Below are positions 38,101 through 48,129 of a DNA stretch of 64,000 bases, piece after piece; the first letter of the stretch is position 1, and each line of letters opens with the position of its first letter. This DNA is from Algoriphagus iocasae (GTDB taxonomy: Bacteria > Bacteroidota > Bacteroidia > Cytophagales > Cyclobacteriaceae). A program made the translations under genes and the position numbers. The notes below the pieces were generated by a model, which saw nothing but the letters and a program-made list of their open reading frames with translations, was not told the origin of the DNA and searched no databases. The DNA lies in the NCBI RefSeq assembly GCF_014206875.1, contig NZ_JACIJO010000001.1, positions 62,001 to 126,000 of the forward strand. The letters are read 5' to 3'.

Positions 38101-41100
38101 TTCCGGACCAAGGCAGGTGAAGATGGCAAGCTGGACTTTGTAAATTGGAATCCACAGGTTACCTATATTACCAATCAGAACAATAAGGATGATGCCAATG
38201 GATATAATTACGCCAGCACGAGTTATGCTGATGGATTTCTGTTGTCCGGGGGAGGTGCTTCATTCCCCGGGGACCAGGAAATTAAAATAGACTGGCCTTC
38301 TTTAACCATAAGTTCACTGACCGATAAGGTAGACCTTACGATAACCATTAAAGCACATGATGTAGATTCACAGGCAGAGGTATTATCGGAAACCAAAACA
38401 GTGAGTATAAATCCCAGTGCTACAAGCTCCGTGTCCCTGAGCAATTTTGGTTTTGGGTCCGGTTATTCCCTGGGTACCATGGGAAAGGTGCACAGCTCTT
38501 TAAATGCAGATCACCTGGTAAGTATATCCTTTAAGGTCTCCGCAAATTCCAATGTAAGATGGGAAACCATTAACTGGCGGCCTAGGATCACTTTTAAAAT
38601 GGGAGATTGCGGAGAACAGGACAAGGCGTATTACCCGCCCGTGTATTTTGATACCTATAACCGTGCCGTACAATTAATGGGGAAATATACCGTACCCGGC
38701 TCGTATCCCAATCAACTTAAATTGAGGGTGTCCCTGAACTTAAGTGAGGGCGATATGAGCACCATACATGCAGCCACCGATAAAAACCCCGAAAGTGAGT
38801 TTTTACATTTTACGGCCAAAACGGATGAAAAAAGGATAGGCTGGATGCCTTTTAGTATACCGGGAGAAGATAATATAGATGCGGTTGAAGTAGTTTCGGA
38901 AATGAATTTTGAGGTGTCGCAGCTTTATGAAAAACAATTGTATATAGCTCTTTTTTGTGAAAACGTATCGCTGGCCCGGTTTCTAAGAGATCACCCGGGC
39001 AGGGTAAATGTTACTTTAAAAGACAGCAAAAAACTATCAGTATCATTAAACAATTATGTAAGCATTTATGCCAAAGACAGGGCTGATGTAAATGATTACT
39101 TACTGCATTGGGGGCAGTTTGTATGGAGCAACACAAATGTACCTTCAGATTTAATTGACCATACCAACCTGAGTATTCCTAACCGTGCCGTAGCCGGGGA
39201 AAATAACTTAAGTGAAGTCACCGATTTTGAGAATATTGACTTTAATGAAATAACGACTGGTTTAAACCCTGCCGACCAGAATTTTTTCGGCCTGATCGCA
39301 AAGAGAGGTCCTGAGGATGTAAGCCTGATGCGCCAGTATATCAAGGCAAAAGGCAGCAGCCCCTATTATGCAGACCTGGACAGGTGGTCTTTTTACAGTA
39401 CACACATAGGTGTATACAGGGGCGGGTATAATGCACCGGGAAAATTTGGTGAAGAAGAAGTAAAACCCGACAGGATCTCTACTACTATACCCTTTGGCGT
39501 GTATAGTGCCCAGGGGATTACCCCTTATTCTGAATCGTTGACAAGGGCAGAGAGTAAAGGCCCCGGCATTTCAACCCCTTCGACCAGTGTGGCCCTGATT
39601 TCTTCCGAGACCTATAATGAAGCCCAGTATAATACGCATGCTTTGCAGGCCTTTATGGATATGAATGGCGATCAATATCCCGATATAGTGAACCTGAATG
39701 AGAGTAACGGCCATCATGGGTTGCTGACAGACCCCCTGGGAGGACATCCCAATCCCGGTGATTCAGGCCCTGCCAACCGCAGTTCCCTGTATTATGATAA
39801 CATCGGTGAACTTTCAGTAAGCCAGACCGAGAGTTCCGGTTTAATGGCCAACGGAAGTTATATAAATGAAGACAAGCGTTTTACGAAGAACTCCGCGGAC
39901 GGCTCAGGATCAGGAAGTGGTTCCGTCAGTTTTGGTGAGGATTTTGGCCGTGTGGAGTGGTTTGATATAAACGGTGATGGTTTACCGGATAAAATAAAAC
40001 AACCCAGGAATGAAGAGGCCGAAGTTTATTTAAGTACAGGGAAAAGCCTGTTAAGCGCAGTGGATATGCCATCGCAGGTATATGGCCTGTCTGCTTCAGA
40101 AAGTTTCGGTTTTGCACTTGGGGCTTCCTTCGGCAATAGCAATATGAAACAAGGGGTAGGCAAGAGCTTTAGCCTGGGGATCAATATAAATGATGCCCGA
40201 TCCAAGAAGGAACGCCTGTTTATTGATATGAACGGAGACGGATTGGCCGATCAGATCATCAGGTCTTCCGAGGGTGATTATTCCTTTAAACTTAATACAG
40301 GTTCATCTTTTATAGATTGTAATGCTTGTCTTTCGGCTGTTGCCAGTCCCGCAAACCTGCCGGATGCAGGGGTAAACGGCAGTTATGGATTTTCCGCTAA
40401 CGGAGCTTTTACAGTAGGTTTTCCCCTGTTTGCATTTGTAAAGGGTAGTGCAGGTGGCGGAGCCAGCTATAACTTTGCCATGAATGAACTTAAATCTGCC
40501 CTCATTGATATGGATGGGGATGGCTTGCCGGATTTTGTGGAGCGTTATAAAGACGGCATAAAAGTGTACAAAAACTTAGTAGGTACCACCAATCTTTTGA
40601 GAAAAGTGGAGAACCCCCTGGGAGGCTCCTTTACCATTGAATATGAACGGGAAGGCAACAAAAAAGGCCTTAAAACCGCTACGGTGAAAATGCATGATGG
40701 CGGAAACGATGAACCTTCATTTTGGTTTATGCCCTTTAGCAAATGGGTGATGAGCGCGGTTACCGTTCATGATGGTTATGATATCAATGGGAATGGATTA
40801 AACGATGGAGCAGACCAGCAACGCTATGAGTTTAAATATGATGGTGGCATTCAAAGTAGAAGAAACCGCCAGTTTTTAGGGTTCAGCCGCACAGAGACCC
40901 TAATGCCGAAATATACTAAAAACACCATATCAGATCTGGATCCTGATGAAAACGGATGCTCTTATCGCAAAAACAATCTGATTCAAAAGTATACGTCCAA
41001 AGTAACCGAGTATTTCAGGCCCACGGATCTCTCTTTTAATACCCTTAAAATGGCCTGGTACCTGCAGGGCGTGGTATTTAACTCGCGTACCTATTTTAAT

Positions 41101-44100
41101 GAATATGAAGCTAACGAGTACTCTTCTGATGATGACCAGTGCCTGCCAAACCGATATACAGAAGTTATAACCGAAACCCGAAAGCGGATGTCGGAAGTGA
41201 TCTACGATTATGCTTTTTACGAAATGAACAATAGTGGCAGCCATATGAACGAGGTAGCCCATAATAGCAATGGTGACCTGACGGAAATCACAGGGTTCTC
41301 CAACCTGTCTGAAAGCGCCTGTGTTTTTCCTGCTGTGGTATCTGAAGCCTATATTGATGTTCCCAACCTGGGAACCCCTGCCAAAATAAGGGCTCTCAAA
41401 TATGACCTCACCTATGATGCATACTTAAATGTTACCAGCTACACGCTGAACGGGTATAACGGCAACGCCACTAAAACCACCCAAATTATAGCGAGCATAG
41501 AAAATGTAAAGGTGGAAACCCGAACACTGGGCCACTCCCTTTCGGATTTTTTAGAACCCCAGGGTACCGAATTTCAAAGTTATACGCAGGTTCTTCACCC
41601 GTATACAGGCCAGAGAGGTTATGTAATACCCTACCCGGAAGAAGGTTTTTCCAAAGATACCCTGTATTACAACTTTCCGTCCGGCCCCTGTTATACCGGT
41701 CCGGGACCTGTGACCACAGATACCATTTGCAACCCTGATGAAATCCCCCGCAGTGATAAGATAGTGGACACCTACACCTGTGAGATACCTGGTGATGAAA
41801 CGGCACCCTGCACCTGTTATATCATAGATGCTGAGATCTTCAGTTACCATCAAAAAGAGACGATTGAATCCATCCAGATTACCAGGGAGGTAGACAACGT
41901 GCCCTATATTTCGGAGTTGACAGCAGTGATGGAATACTTTGATCCTGCCGGAGCCAATGCGAATGGAAAAACCAATATCCTTAAATCACATAAAATTTTT
42001 AGTGGTACGTTAGGGAACATCAATGACCTGCTGCGCTATTCGCGGGTACATACGCTTACAGCAGAAGGTGCTCCTGCACAGATCTGGAGTTATATAGAAG
42101 TGAATGATTTTGATAATGAATCAGTCAACCGGAAGTCACTAACCCATCTGGCATACGATACCTATGGAAATATTACTGAGATAGAGGGCTCTGAAAATCA
42201 TGCAGGTGATGCGGTAACCGTGAACTTTAGTTATGACACCAGGCACCACCAGTTTATAGAACGTGTAGAAAATGAATCCTATGATTACATAAGCTGTTCT
42301 CACTATGACCCCAAAACAGGTAACCTGCTATCTACTACAGACATCAATGGCAATCCCATGGTGTATGAATATGATAACTATTACCGCATGAAAAGGGTTT
42401 TCGGGCCTAATGAAATTTTAACCCAAACCAACCCCGCCCCTTCACTGGAATTTGAATACCATCCCTTTGGAGATGGTTCTGCCGGTATACCGGTGGCCTA
42501 TACCTACCACAATACCGGCACAGCAGCATCCGTGCCGGGTACCACCGGGGCGGCAGGTACCTGTGGCACATATACTTTTACAGCAGGAAGCATGAGCAGT
42601 TCTTTAAAAACAGCCACTTTTATAGACGGTACAGGACGCGTGATACAGGTTAAAAAAGAGGTGTCTGTAGCCAACAGCACCGGTACGGCTAATGAAGTAA
42701 AACGGCAGTTGTCCGGTTTTACCCAATACGATTATATCTGGAGACCCGTGAAAGTAACAGGGCCCTCTTTGGAACCCGCTTCTGCCACCCTTGGGAATAT
42801 CAACATGGCCTATACGGATAATGTCACAGATAATGCGGTGTCCACCACATATGATTATGCCTTTGGCAGGGTCACACGTGAGTATACGCCCCGCACCGGT
42901 AGCGGCAGGTCCCAGTGGGATTATGCCTATGGCTGGGACAATAAAATGGGTAGTGAATATTTTTATACCCAGAAGATGATCGTTGACGACAATAGCATCA
43001 CAGCCAAAAGCAGGAGTTATAGCAACTATATGCGGCAGCAAGTGGGAACCATTCAGTTTAAAGGTTCCAACGAGATAAAAACCACTTTGCAGCCCGATGC
43101 TTTAGGGCAGATGCTGAGCACCACGGATGACCTGAGCTTAACCACTACCTACGGGTATGATTTGCAGGGTAAAATGCTGCAGGAAGTGCATCCTGACCGG
43201 GGCCAGAGTGATTACGAATATGATGATGCAGGAAACCTGATTAAGATAGTGACACCCGCCACCGGGGCAACAGGTATTGTGATGGAGTATGACTATACCC
43301 GTCTCAAAAAGAAGAAGATGCCTGAAAATATCAGTAAAGTGAATAATGTCATTTACACCTATGGTAGTTTCAATGACGGGGTAAACGGAGCCGGACGTGT
43401 GACCCAAATTCAGCAGGGCCCCAATTATGCCTTTACCCATTTTGAGTATGATGCCCTGGGACATACGATAAGCGAAGAAAAAATACTGAGGATCCCGCAG
43501 GTGGGAGAACAGACCTATACCACCACCTTTAGTTATGACGGATTCGGTAAAATCCTGCAAATGGTGTATCCTGACGGAGACCAGGTGGATTACAACTACA
43601 ATACACTGGGAGACCTGGAAAGCTTTTCGCACGATGCCGGGGTTCTGGATATTATCAGTAATATTGTATATGATGGTTATGGAAATATAAAAACCATAGA
43701 ATATGGCAATGGTACCAAAACGACCATTACCACCGATAAGACCACCGGGCGTATTAATAATGTGAAACTTTGGGATGTGAATGATGATTACCTGACTAAT
43801 AAAACGTTTACCTATAATAAAAGAGAATTGGTGGCTTCGGTTACCAATACCGGGGGTGTAGCAGTAGGTGGTAAAAATATGGGTGGAAATTACCAGGCTT
43901 ATTATTCCTATGACCCTTTAAACAGGCTTAGTGGGGTGAGTAATTCGCAATATGCCAGGTTTAATTCAGGTTCGTCCATAACCTATGCGTTGAACATGAC
44001 TTATAATGATGTAGGCAGTATATTGACAAAAGCACAGAGCTATGGCACGAGTGGCCCTAATTATAGCCTTTCATACAGCTACAACGGGCACAAGGTAGAT

Positions 44101-45564
44101 GATATTACAAACAGCAGTGTAATTACAGACTATGTATACAATAGCTCAGGTAGTGTGATCCAGCACTCCAACGGTTCTGTTACAGCTGATTTTTGCTGGG
44201 ACGAGGATCAAAAGCTACGAGGTTCCAGGATGGAGAATAATGCGGTACATTATTTATATGATCATAACGGGGAACGCTTGATGAAGGGATCCATGGACTA
44301 TGCCTCCGGGGGACCAGAAGGTGATCAAAGTAGTGCGTCTTTTCTTTTAGCGCCCTATATGGTATATGTAAACCCTTATTATAATGTGCAGCATTTTTCC
44401 AATATTGTGGAAACGAGCAAGCATTTTTATATGGGCAGCCAAAGGGTAGCCAGCAGTTTAAAAAACAAGGGATTTCAGGCCGGGTTAAAATATGATACAG
44501 ATGATTTATACGATTCCTGGTATGATATACCCCAAAGCCTGAAGCAGGGAGCAGAACGGGATTTGCAACTTGCATTGCATTGCCTGGGGCTGAGAGATCA
44601 GGAGAGTATGGGAGGTGGAGAAGAAGCGTTTGATTTTGACATGGATGTGCTTTTGACCTTACCTGAATTGGAAGGAGATACCTTAGCAGGTACTACTTAC
44701 TGGTACCATTCCAGTTACCTGGGCAATACAGAATGGGTAACGGATCTCAGTGGTAAGGCCTGGCAGCACTTTTATTACAGCCCCTGGGGTGAAACCTTAG
44801 AGCATCACGATGCCGGAAACGGGTTTACTTCGATGTACCGCTTTAATGCGAAGGAACTGGATGAGGAGACGGGGTTATATTACTATGGGGCAAGGTACTA
44901 CAATCCACAGAAGTCAATCTGGCTCAGTGTTGATCCATGGGCAGATAAATACCCTTATATAACCCCATATAATTTTGTCGAGAACAACCCTCTGAATTTA
45001 GTGGATCCAGATGGTAACGGTCCAGGGAATCCACCAGTTTATAAGAATCCAGTAACTTATTTGTATCAAGGATTAACTGAGTGGTTCCAAGGTATGGGTA
45101 CGGCTATTGACAATTTAGGCGCTTCATTGAGTACGTTCTTTACTGTCAGTAAGAGCGTAGGAAATAACACTTCTATTGATCAAACAACTACAGCAACTGT
45201 GGGGACAAGGTTTAAAGATTTTTTTACACCAACCTCTGATAATAAACAAGCTTCCAGTTATCCTGTAACTTTTGAAATTAATCAAAAAACAGAAGTTGTT
45301 AATAAAGTAAAAGTTACTGGAAAAGTAGATGGAGTGGATGTGACATATGAAAGTCGATCATCAGTAAATGTGGCAACAGGAGAAGCTCAGAATAAACAGC
45401 AAGTTACAGTTGGTGCTGGCTCAAATGGCGGTTTTGTTTCTCATACTGAATCATCAAATGGATCAAGTACTACTGAAGCGGGTGTAAAAGTTCAAGGGAC
45501 AGTTCCGGTAGGAAGCAGCTCAGTAACAATAGGAGGTAAATTTTCACTCTCAAAGGAAAATTAA
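35197..45564 (+). CDS. Giant SpvB/TcdB-like RHS polymorphic toxin
   Basis: The 3455-residue protein starts with a signal-like segment (LAALFLCFFFLANDIMASAS). An SpvB domain begins near residue 361 (ISYPLEIPEGRNGMTPNLNL). FG-GAP/VCBS calcium repeats of the D-x-NGD-x-L-P-D type recur near 751, 833, 1481, 1588, 1674 and 1767, with TcdB-like middle regions between. YD/RHS repeats occupy about 2310-3210. The RHS core (ELDEETGLYYYGARYYNPQ) is near 3220 and ends with NPLNLVDPDGNG at about 3265-3276. The last 180 residues form the variable tip, rich in T, S and V and without a toxin motif I know. RHS proteins encapsulate such tips and deliver them to competitors or host cells. Base composition becomes more AT-rich in the tip and the following gene, suggesting tip exchange. 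Confidence 0.88.
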   Translation: MFNDLSTKLAALFLCFFFLANDIMASASALAHAEFRESSNSAFVPTFEKTPATTPVASPNPTDKTVPYKAPKAEVGAVTFFAKETAAYLGLHEEDPLNMPADDVFNVDITTDPQDYKFAYLKYIAESKDHLSVSDLPVTINDNKTFYKAVGSEKDIVDLPAHLFSKGLNKIRFNNPALNAPVKIENVQLILSNSAIAGTVKYEEITAEKASENHFICMGEHVENKFVENKLTMPSVPSYITNVTAEARGYKVVSKDETPLRISIKYKEGITDASSRSKIKLFYFDKEQNRWDVAEKTVLEGDNHMASGEMPGNTSYFAGMIKTPEMPEASAFAPTAISDIKAANPASGMNIMQAPSISQTGEARISYPLEIPEGRNGMTPNLNLSYSSDAGTGWLGVGWNLSMPQISVDTRWGVPSYDNSIETEVYSINGNTLSMEGNYKANRDRVTRQSSASGVNFIENTRSNFKSLKRYGNSPSTYYWVETMANGTTYYYGGDALSGVDPAYVLKDPGTGNIASWYLKKIEDKWGNFITYTYEKHTIPSSDGTFKKGGEEIFPASITYTGHGSDTPGYQIVFSTGPNRLDATVNLKNGFKVVDQRVLNEIIVNYMAPSATQVKKYVFKYSNDSRYKKTLLTAVEEHTADGGKFYEHKFSYYDPQPVQFSTTPQILRGGNYGSNFIFYAMAPPLGFVLANLNGILSPSALGTTKTNGYNIGGNLGVGATPEFLPAQDKGFTFSGNVGFGQNFTESATDLRDVNGDALPDLIFRKQGRILYYPTVINEGQLGLDKNYREIKFSGDLNRSRTNNTSYGFDFSAPFNLYFYGQKWIASKTETRTFLTDFNADGIVDVVEPNNNRNIVFFGSQDLNGDISFSNNSEYTVNPVKSLGSAITATSGAAAPGAAKDLEAVKVWTAPFSGTVQISGNASQYTGATGTTRVGIQYNGSMLKNFTDLTTGSVTVSETQAVSEGDKILFRTKAGEDGKLDFVNWNPQVTYITNQNNKDDANGYNYASTSYADGFLLSGGGASFPGDQEIKIDWPSLTISSLTDKVDLTITIKAHDVDSQAEVLSETKTVSINPSATSSVSLSNFGFGSGYSLGTMGKVHSSLNADHLVSISFKVSANSNVRWETINWRPRITFKMGDCGEQDKAYYPPVYFDTYNRAVQLMGKYTVPGSYPNQLKLRVSLNLSEGDMSTIHAATDKNPESEFLHFTAKTDEKRIGWMPFSIPGEDNIDAVEVVSEMNFEVSQLYEKQLYIALFCENVSLARFLRDHPGRVNVTLKDSKKLSVSLNNYVSIYAKDRADVNDYLLHWGQFVWSNTNVPSDLIDHTNLSIPNRAVAGENNLSEVTDFENIDFNEITTGLNPADQNFFGLIAKRGPEDVSLMRQYIKAKGSSPYYADLDRWSFYSTHIGVYRGGYNAPGKFGEEEVKPDRISTTIPFGVYSAQGITPYSESLTRAESKGPGISTPSTSVALISSETYNEAQYNTHALQAFMDMNGDQYPDIVNLNESNGHHGLLTDPLGGHPNPGDSGPANRSSLYYDNIGELSVSQTESSGLMANGSYINEDKRFTKNSADGSGSGSGSVSFGEDFGRVEWFDINGDGLPDKIKQPRNEEAEVYLSTGKSLLSAVDMPSQVYGLSASESFGFALGASFGNSNMKQGVGKSFSLGININDARSKKERLFIDMNGDGLADQIIRSSEGDYSFKLNTGSSFIDCNACLSAVASPANLPDAGVNGSYGFSANGAFTVGFPLFAFVKGSAGGGASYNFAMNELKSALIDMDGDGLPDFVERYKDGIKVYKNLVGTTNLLRKVENPLGGSFTIEYEREGNKKGLKTATVKMHDGGNDEPSFWFMPFSKWVMSAVTVHDGYDINGNGLNDGADQQRYEFKYDGGIQSRRNRQFLGFSRTETLMPKYTKNTISDLDPDENGCSYRKNNLIQKYTSKVTEYFRPTDLSFNTLKMAWYLQGVVFNSRTYFNEYEANEYSSDDDQCLPNRYTEVITETRKRMSEVIYDYAFYEMNNSGSHMNEVAHNSNGDLTEITGFSNLSESACVFPAVVSEAYIDVPNLGTPAKIRALKYDLTYDAYLNVTSYTLNGYNGNATKTTQIIASIENVKVETRTLGHSLSDFLEPQGTEFQSYTQVLHPYTGQRGYVIPYPEEGFSKDTLYYNFPSGPCYTGPGPVTTDTICNPDEIPRSDKIVDTYTCEIPGDETAPCTCYIIDAEIFSYHQKETIESIQITREVDNVPYISELTAVMEYFDPAGANANGKTNILKSHKIFSGTLGNINDLLRYSRVHTLTAEGAPAQIWSYIEVNDFDNESVNRKSLTHLAYDTYGNITEIEGSENHAGDAVTVNFSYDTRHHQFIERVENESYDYISCSHYDPKTGNLLSTTDINGNPMVYEYDNYYRMKRVFGPNEILTQTNPAPSLEFEYHPFGDGSAGIPVAYTYHNTGTAASVPGTTGAAGTCGTYTFTAGSMSSSLKTATFIDGTGRVIQVKKEVSVANSTGTANEVKRQLSGFTQYDYIWRPVKVTGPSLEPASATLGNINMAYTDNVTDNAVSTTYDYAFGRVTREYTPRTGSGRSQWDYAYGWDNKMGSEYFYTQKMIVDDNSITAKSRSYSNYMRQQVGTIQFKGSNEIKTTLQPDALGQMLSTTDDLSLTTTYGYDLQGKMLQEVHPDRGQSDYEYDDAGNLIKIVTPATGATGIVMEYDYTRLKKKKMPENISKVNNVIYTYGSFNDGVNGAGRVTQIQQGPNYAFTHFEYDALGHTISEEKILRIPQVGEQTYTTTFSYDGFGKILQMVYPDGDQVDYNYNTLGDLESFSHDAGVLDIISNIVYDGYGNIKTIEYGNGTKTTITTDKTTGRINNVKLWDVNDDYLTNKTFTYNKRELVASVTNTGGVAVGGKNMGGNYQAYYSYDPLNRLSGVSNSQYARFNSGSSITYALNMTYNDVGSILTKAQSYGTSGPNYSLSYSYNGHKVDDITNSSVITDYVYNSSGSVIQHSNGSVTADFCWDEDQKLRGSRMENNAVHYLYDHNGERLMKGSMDYASGGPEGDQSSASFLLAPYMVYVNPYYNVQHFSNIVETSKHFYMGSQRVASSLKNKGFQAGLKYDTDDLYDSWYDIPQSLKQGAERDLQLALHCLGLRDQESMGGGEEAFDFDMDVLLTLPELEGDTLAGTTYWYHSSYLGNTEWVTDLSGKAWQHFYYSPWGETLEHHDAGNGFTSMYRFNAKELDEETGLYYYGARYYNPQKSIWLSVDPWADKYPYITPYNFVENNPLNLVDPDGNGPGNPPVYKNPVTYLYQGLTEWFQGMGTAIDNLGASLSTFFTVSKSVGNNTSIDQTTTATVGTRFKDFFTPTSDNKQASSYPVTFEINQKTEVVNKVKVTGKVDGVDVTYESRSSVNVATGEAQNKQQVTVGAGSNGGFVSHTESSNGSSTTEAGVKVQGTVPVGSSSVTIGGKFSLSKEN

Positions 45565-45565
45565 T

Positions 45566-46315
45566 ATGATGAACTTATTAAAGAAATGTCTATACTCATT
45601 ATCCATAATTATCTTCATTTGCTCATGTATGGAGTCAAAAACAACTGATAAAAAGTCAAATTCTAAAGACGAAAAAGAAGTCTCAAATTCTATTAATGAG
45701 TTTATAGCTGAAGGTAAATATGAAGGGGAATTAAAAATCGGGAAATGGACTTATTCGTTAGGTGATACAATGCTTTCTGTAACTTGGGAAGTTTTAAACT
45801 CTATAGATGATAAAACTTTAAAATTTAATGTTTTAAAGGAGTGGGAAGAAGTTAAAACGGAGAAGGCTCTTTACTATGCATATTTAAATAAAAATGCAGA
45901 AATAAGTTCATTGGAATACTGTACGATTATTAAAAATGAAGCTAAGGGTTTATCATTAAAGGAATATATGAGTTTATCCTATGAGTCATTTTATAATGAT
46001 ACTTCTGAGATTCTTCTAGGCCATAATATTCAGCTCTTAGAATTTCAGAATAATAAGGCCATACTTGGAAAGTATGAAACAGAAATTGATCAAAGGAAAT
46101 ATACCACGTATATATGTTATATTAAAGATTTACATTCTATTTATGACTTCTCTTATAAAGTAGAGAATAGGAATATGTCTATTTTTGAAAAGACTGTATT
46201 TGGGGATTTTGTATCTGGGTTCACAATAAGAAACAATTCTTTGATCAGTCTTAATGACCAGGTTCTTCAAGCAAGGCCTGTGATATTTCATGATAAACAG
46301 CAGCAAAAAATATAG
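45566..46315 (+). CDS. Lipoprotein, candidate immunity protein for the RHS tip
   Basis: The ATG lies one base after the RHS stop. The 249-residue product has a lipoprotein signal with lipobox cysteine in IFICSC and then a lysine/serine-rich linker, so it should sit in the envelope facing the periplasm. No family was recognised. Its position directly after the variable tip and its matching AT-rich composition are typical of polymorphic-toxin immunity genes. A lipoprotein immunity protein would fit a toxin that acts in the periplasm or on membranes, but this is inference. Confidence 0.6.
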   Translation: MMNLLKKCLYSLSIIIFICSCMESKTTDKKSNSKDEKEVSNSINEFIAEGKYEGELKIGKWTYSLGDTMLSVTWEVLNSIDDKTLKFNVLKEWEEVKTEKALYYAYLNKNAEISSLEYCTIIKNEAKGLSLKEYMSLSYESFYNDTSEILLGHNIQLLEFQNNKAILGKYETEIDQRKYTTYICYIKDLHSIYDFSYKVENRNMSIFEKTVFGDFVSGFTIRNNSLISLNDQVLQARPVIFHDKQQQKI

Positions 46316-46499
46316 GAAGTGTTGACACTGGAAAAGAAAAACCTGGCTACCGGTAATGTTCCTTAGGTAGCATTTAGTGTAAAAATGTTCTTTATATATT
46401 GATTTTCAGAAATATGATTTTAGTGAGAATGATGGTTCAATGCCCCATTAACTAAAGAGAAGCTTCTGAAAAGCCTTTAAAACCTGAGCTTAAAATATG

Positions 46500-46782
46500 T
46501 GGTGTTCGCTAAGTAGCAAAAAACAAGCTGAAAGCCTTGTCCATTATGCCTCTCTTGGCTTTTTTTGTTGCAAAAATGAAGTGTCGTTACTGTAAGGGAA
46601 AATGCCATAAAAAAGGGAAAAAGAACAGACGACAGATATACCGGTGCAAAGTTTGTCTGGAATACCAACAGCTTTCATATCAATGGAAAAACCATAATGA
46701 AAAAGAAGGTATACTGGTAAAGATGAACAATGAAGGTATGGGCATCAGTTCTATTGCCAGAATACTTTATATTCTGCAATAG
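46500..46782 (+). mobile_element. Truncated IS1-family-like element (transposase N-terminus only)
   Basis: From the ATG at 46576 the frame encodes 68 residues with two CxxC zinc-ribbon knuckles (CRYCKGKCHKKG and YRCKVCLEYQQ) and the phrase GMGISSIARIL, the N-terminal zinc and helix-turn-helix region of Bacteroidota IS1-type transposases. It stops after ILYILQ and no catalytic domain follows, so it is a dead fragment. GGTGTTCGCTAAGTAGCAAA at about 46500-46519 could be the left end of the element; this is a guess. The fragment lies between the toxin immunity gene and an orphan sorting domain. Confidence 0.6.
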
Positions 46783-46798
46783 TGTATAGAACAATTTT

Positions 46799-47113
46799 GT
46801 GAGTGCTGTTATTGTAAACAGGTATGATTGTACCGATACTTCTGCATGCTTTTCCTTTATTGGACTTCAGAAAAACATCTTTTCAAAGCCTTCCCTTAAA
46901 ATCTATCCCAATCCCGCTACTGATAAGCTAACCATAGAGCTGTCCGGTGACATTAACATCCACCAAATAGATATTTACAATATTTCCGGGCAAAAAGTAC
47001 AATCCAGTGCTCAGATCGGTGAACTGAACATTTCAGAACTGAAGCAGGGGATTTACCTGATAAACCTGAAAACAAGTGAAGGGAATATGACCTCTAAGTT
47101 TGTGAAGGGATAG
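46799..47113 (+). pseudogene. Orphan T9SS type A sorting domain (gene fragment)
   Basis: The frame starts at a GTG preceded by an in-frame stop and encodes 104 residues. The last 80 or so are a type A sorting domain (LKIYPNPATDKLTIELSGD, then IYNISGQKV and GIYLINLKTSEG). There is no signal peptide or functional domain, so this is probably the 3' remnant of a surface-protein gene whose body was lost, perhaps with the adjacent IS insertion. Confidence 0.65.
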
Positions 47114-47406
47114 TGAGGCGGTCAGCCTTTCCTGGGACATTCTAAAAGTCTGTGCGATTTGTAGAATGAAAACCTAAAGAGTATCAGTAAGAGATTAACA
47201 GCTCAGTTTAAAATGATGTGTGTATTTCCATCAATCTGTTTCGGTATGGAATAGTAAAGAACTTTTCTTAAAATAGTCGTAAGGAAAAGGGAGTAATAAA
47301 CGGGATTAATGCGAAGAAATTGAAGATGTAGGTTTAGAGATTCACTCCTGTAGCATATGAACCCTCAATCTATTTTTCCTATAGTCAATCACTTTGAGTA
47401 ATAAAC
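47114..47406. other. Non-coding gap before the DUF6090 gene
   Basis: No gene, hairpin terminator or repeat was recognised in these 293 bases; they probably hold decayed DNA and the DUF6090 promoter. Confidence 0.4.
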
Positions 47407-48129
47407 ATGTTTAGAAAAATCAAACATAAACTATTAACAAACGGCAGGATAAAGAACTATCTGAAATACGCCCTGGGAGAAGTGCTATTAATTGTAATCG
47501 GGATTTTGATAGCCGTTTCCATCAATAACTGGAACAGGAACAGGGCCGAAACAGAAATTAAAAAGGGCATCTTCCACATCCTGTTAAATGACATTCAGAT
47601 CGATCTAAAGGAAGTAAAACAGATTTTGGATTACTATGAGGACAAGAGATCAACATTCGAAAAGGTAATAGCCGATACCCTTAGCCAAAAGGAAATCCTG
47701 GAATGCAATCACTGCAGGTATCTTATTACCGGACGAAGGTTACTCACCATAAACACCAGGGGATTTCAGCAACTCAACAGAAGTATCAATACGGGAGAAT
47801 TTAAAAGTGATTCCCTCACATTTGATGTCGTTAACTTCTACACGACCTTAGATGATGAAGTAGAAAAACTGAATAGCCTGATCAATGAGGATATAATCGA
47901 AAACCTAAAGCACTGGCGTGATACCTACCCGTGGTATGCTTCCTCATCCATTGGAGAACTAAAGGAAGAAGCGTATGTCCGTTATTTTGCGAATGACCCG
48001 GAATACAAAAACAGAGTGGCTTTCCATTATATGCTTATCTATGAGAACTACGTGCCGGTTCTGAAGACCTTTCAGGCGAAATCAGAAATGATAGTAAAAG
48101 ACGTAAAGGCACGAATGGATGAAAAATAA
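47407..48129 (+). CDS. DUF6090 family membrane protein
   Basis: The 240-residue product has the characteristic DUF6090 N-terminus: MFRKIKHKLLTNGRIKNYL, then YALGEVLLIVIGILIAVSIN, a single membrane helix at about 20-40, followed by NNWN and a helical extracytoplasmic domain. Two cysteines at CNHC could bind metal or form a disulfide. These proteins are abundant in Bacteroidota and have no assigned function. A 293-base gap precedes it and no operon partner is evident. Confidence 0.78.
   Translation: MFRKIKHKLLTNGRIKNYLKYALGEVLLIVIGILIAVSINNWNRNRAETEIKKGIFHILLNDIQIDLKEVKQILDYYEDKRSTFEKVIADTLSQKEILECNHCRYLITGRRLLTINTRGFQQLNRSINTGEFKSDSLTFDVVNFYTTLDDEVEKLNSLINEDIIENLKHWRDTYPWYASSSIGELKEEAYVRYFANDPEYKNRVAFHYMLIYENYVPVLKTFQAKSEMIVKDVKARMDEK

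Noticed and set aside
42604..43632. Long antisense open frames inside the RHS gene
   Set aside because: They mirror the repetitive YD-repeat coding sequence, have low-complexity translations and no start context; the plus-strand RHS frame is continuous through them.
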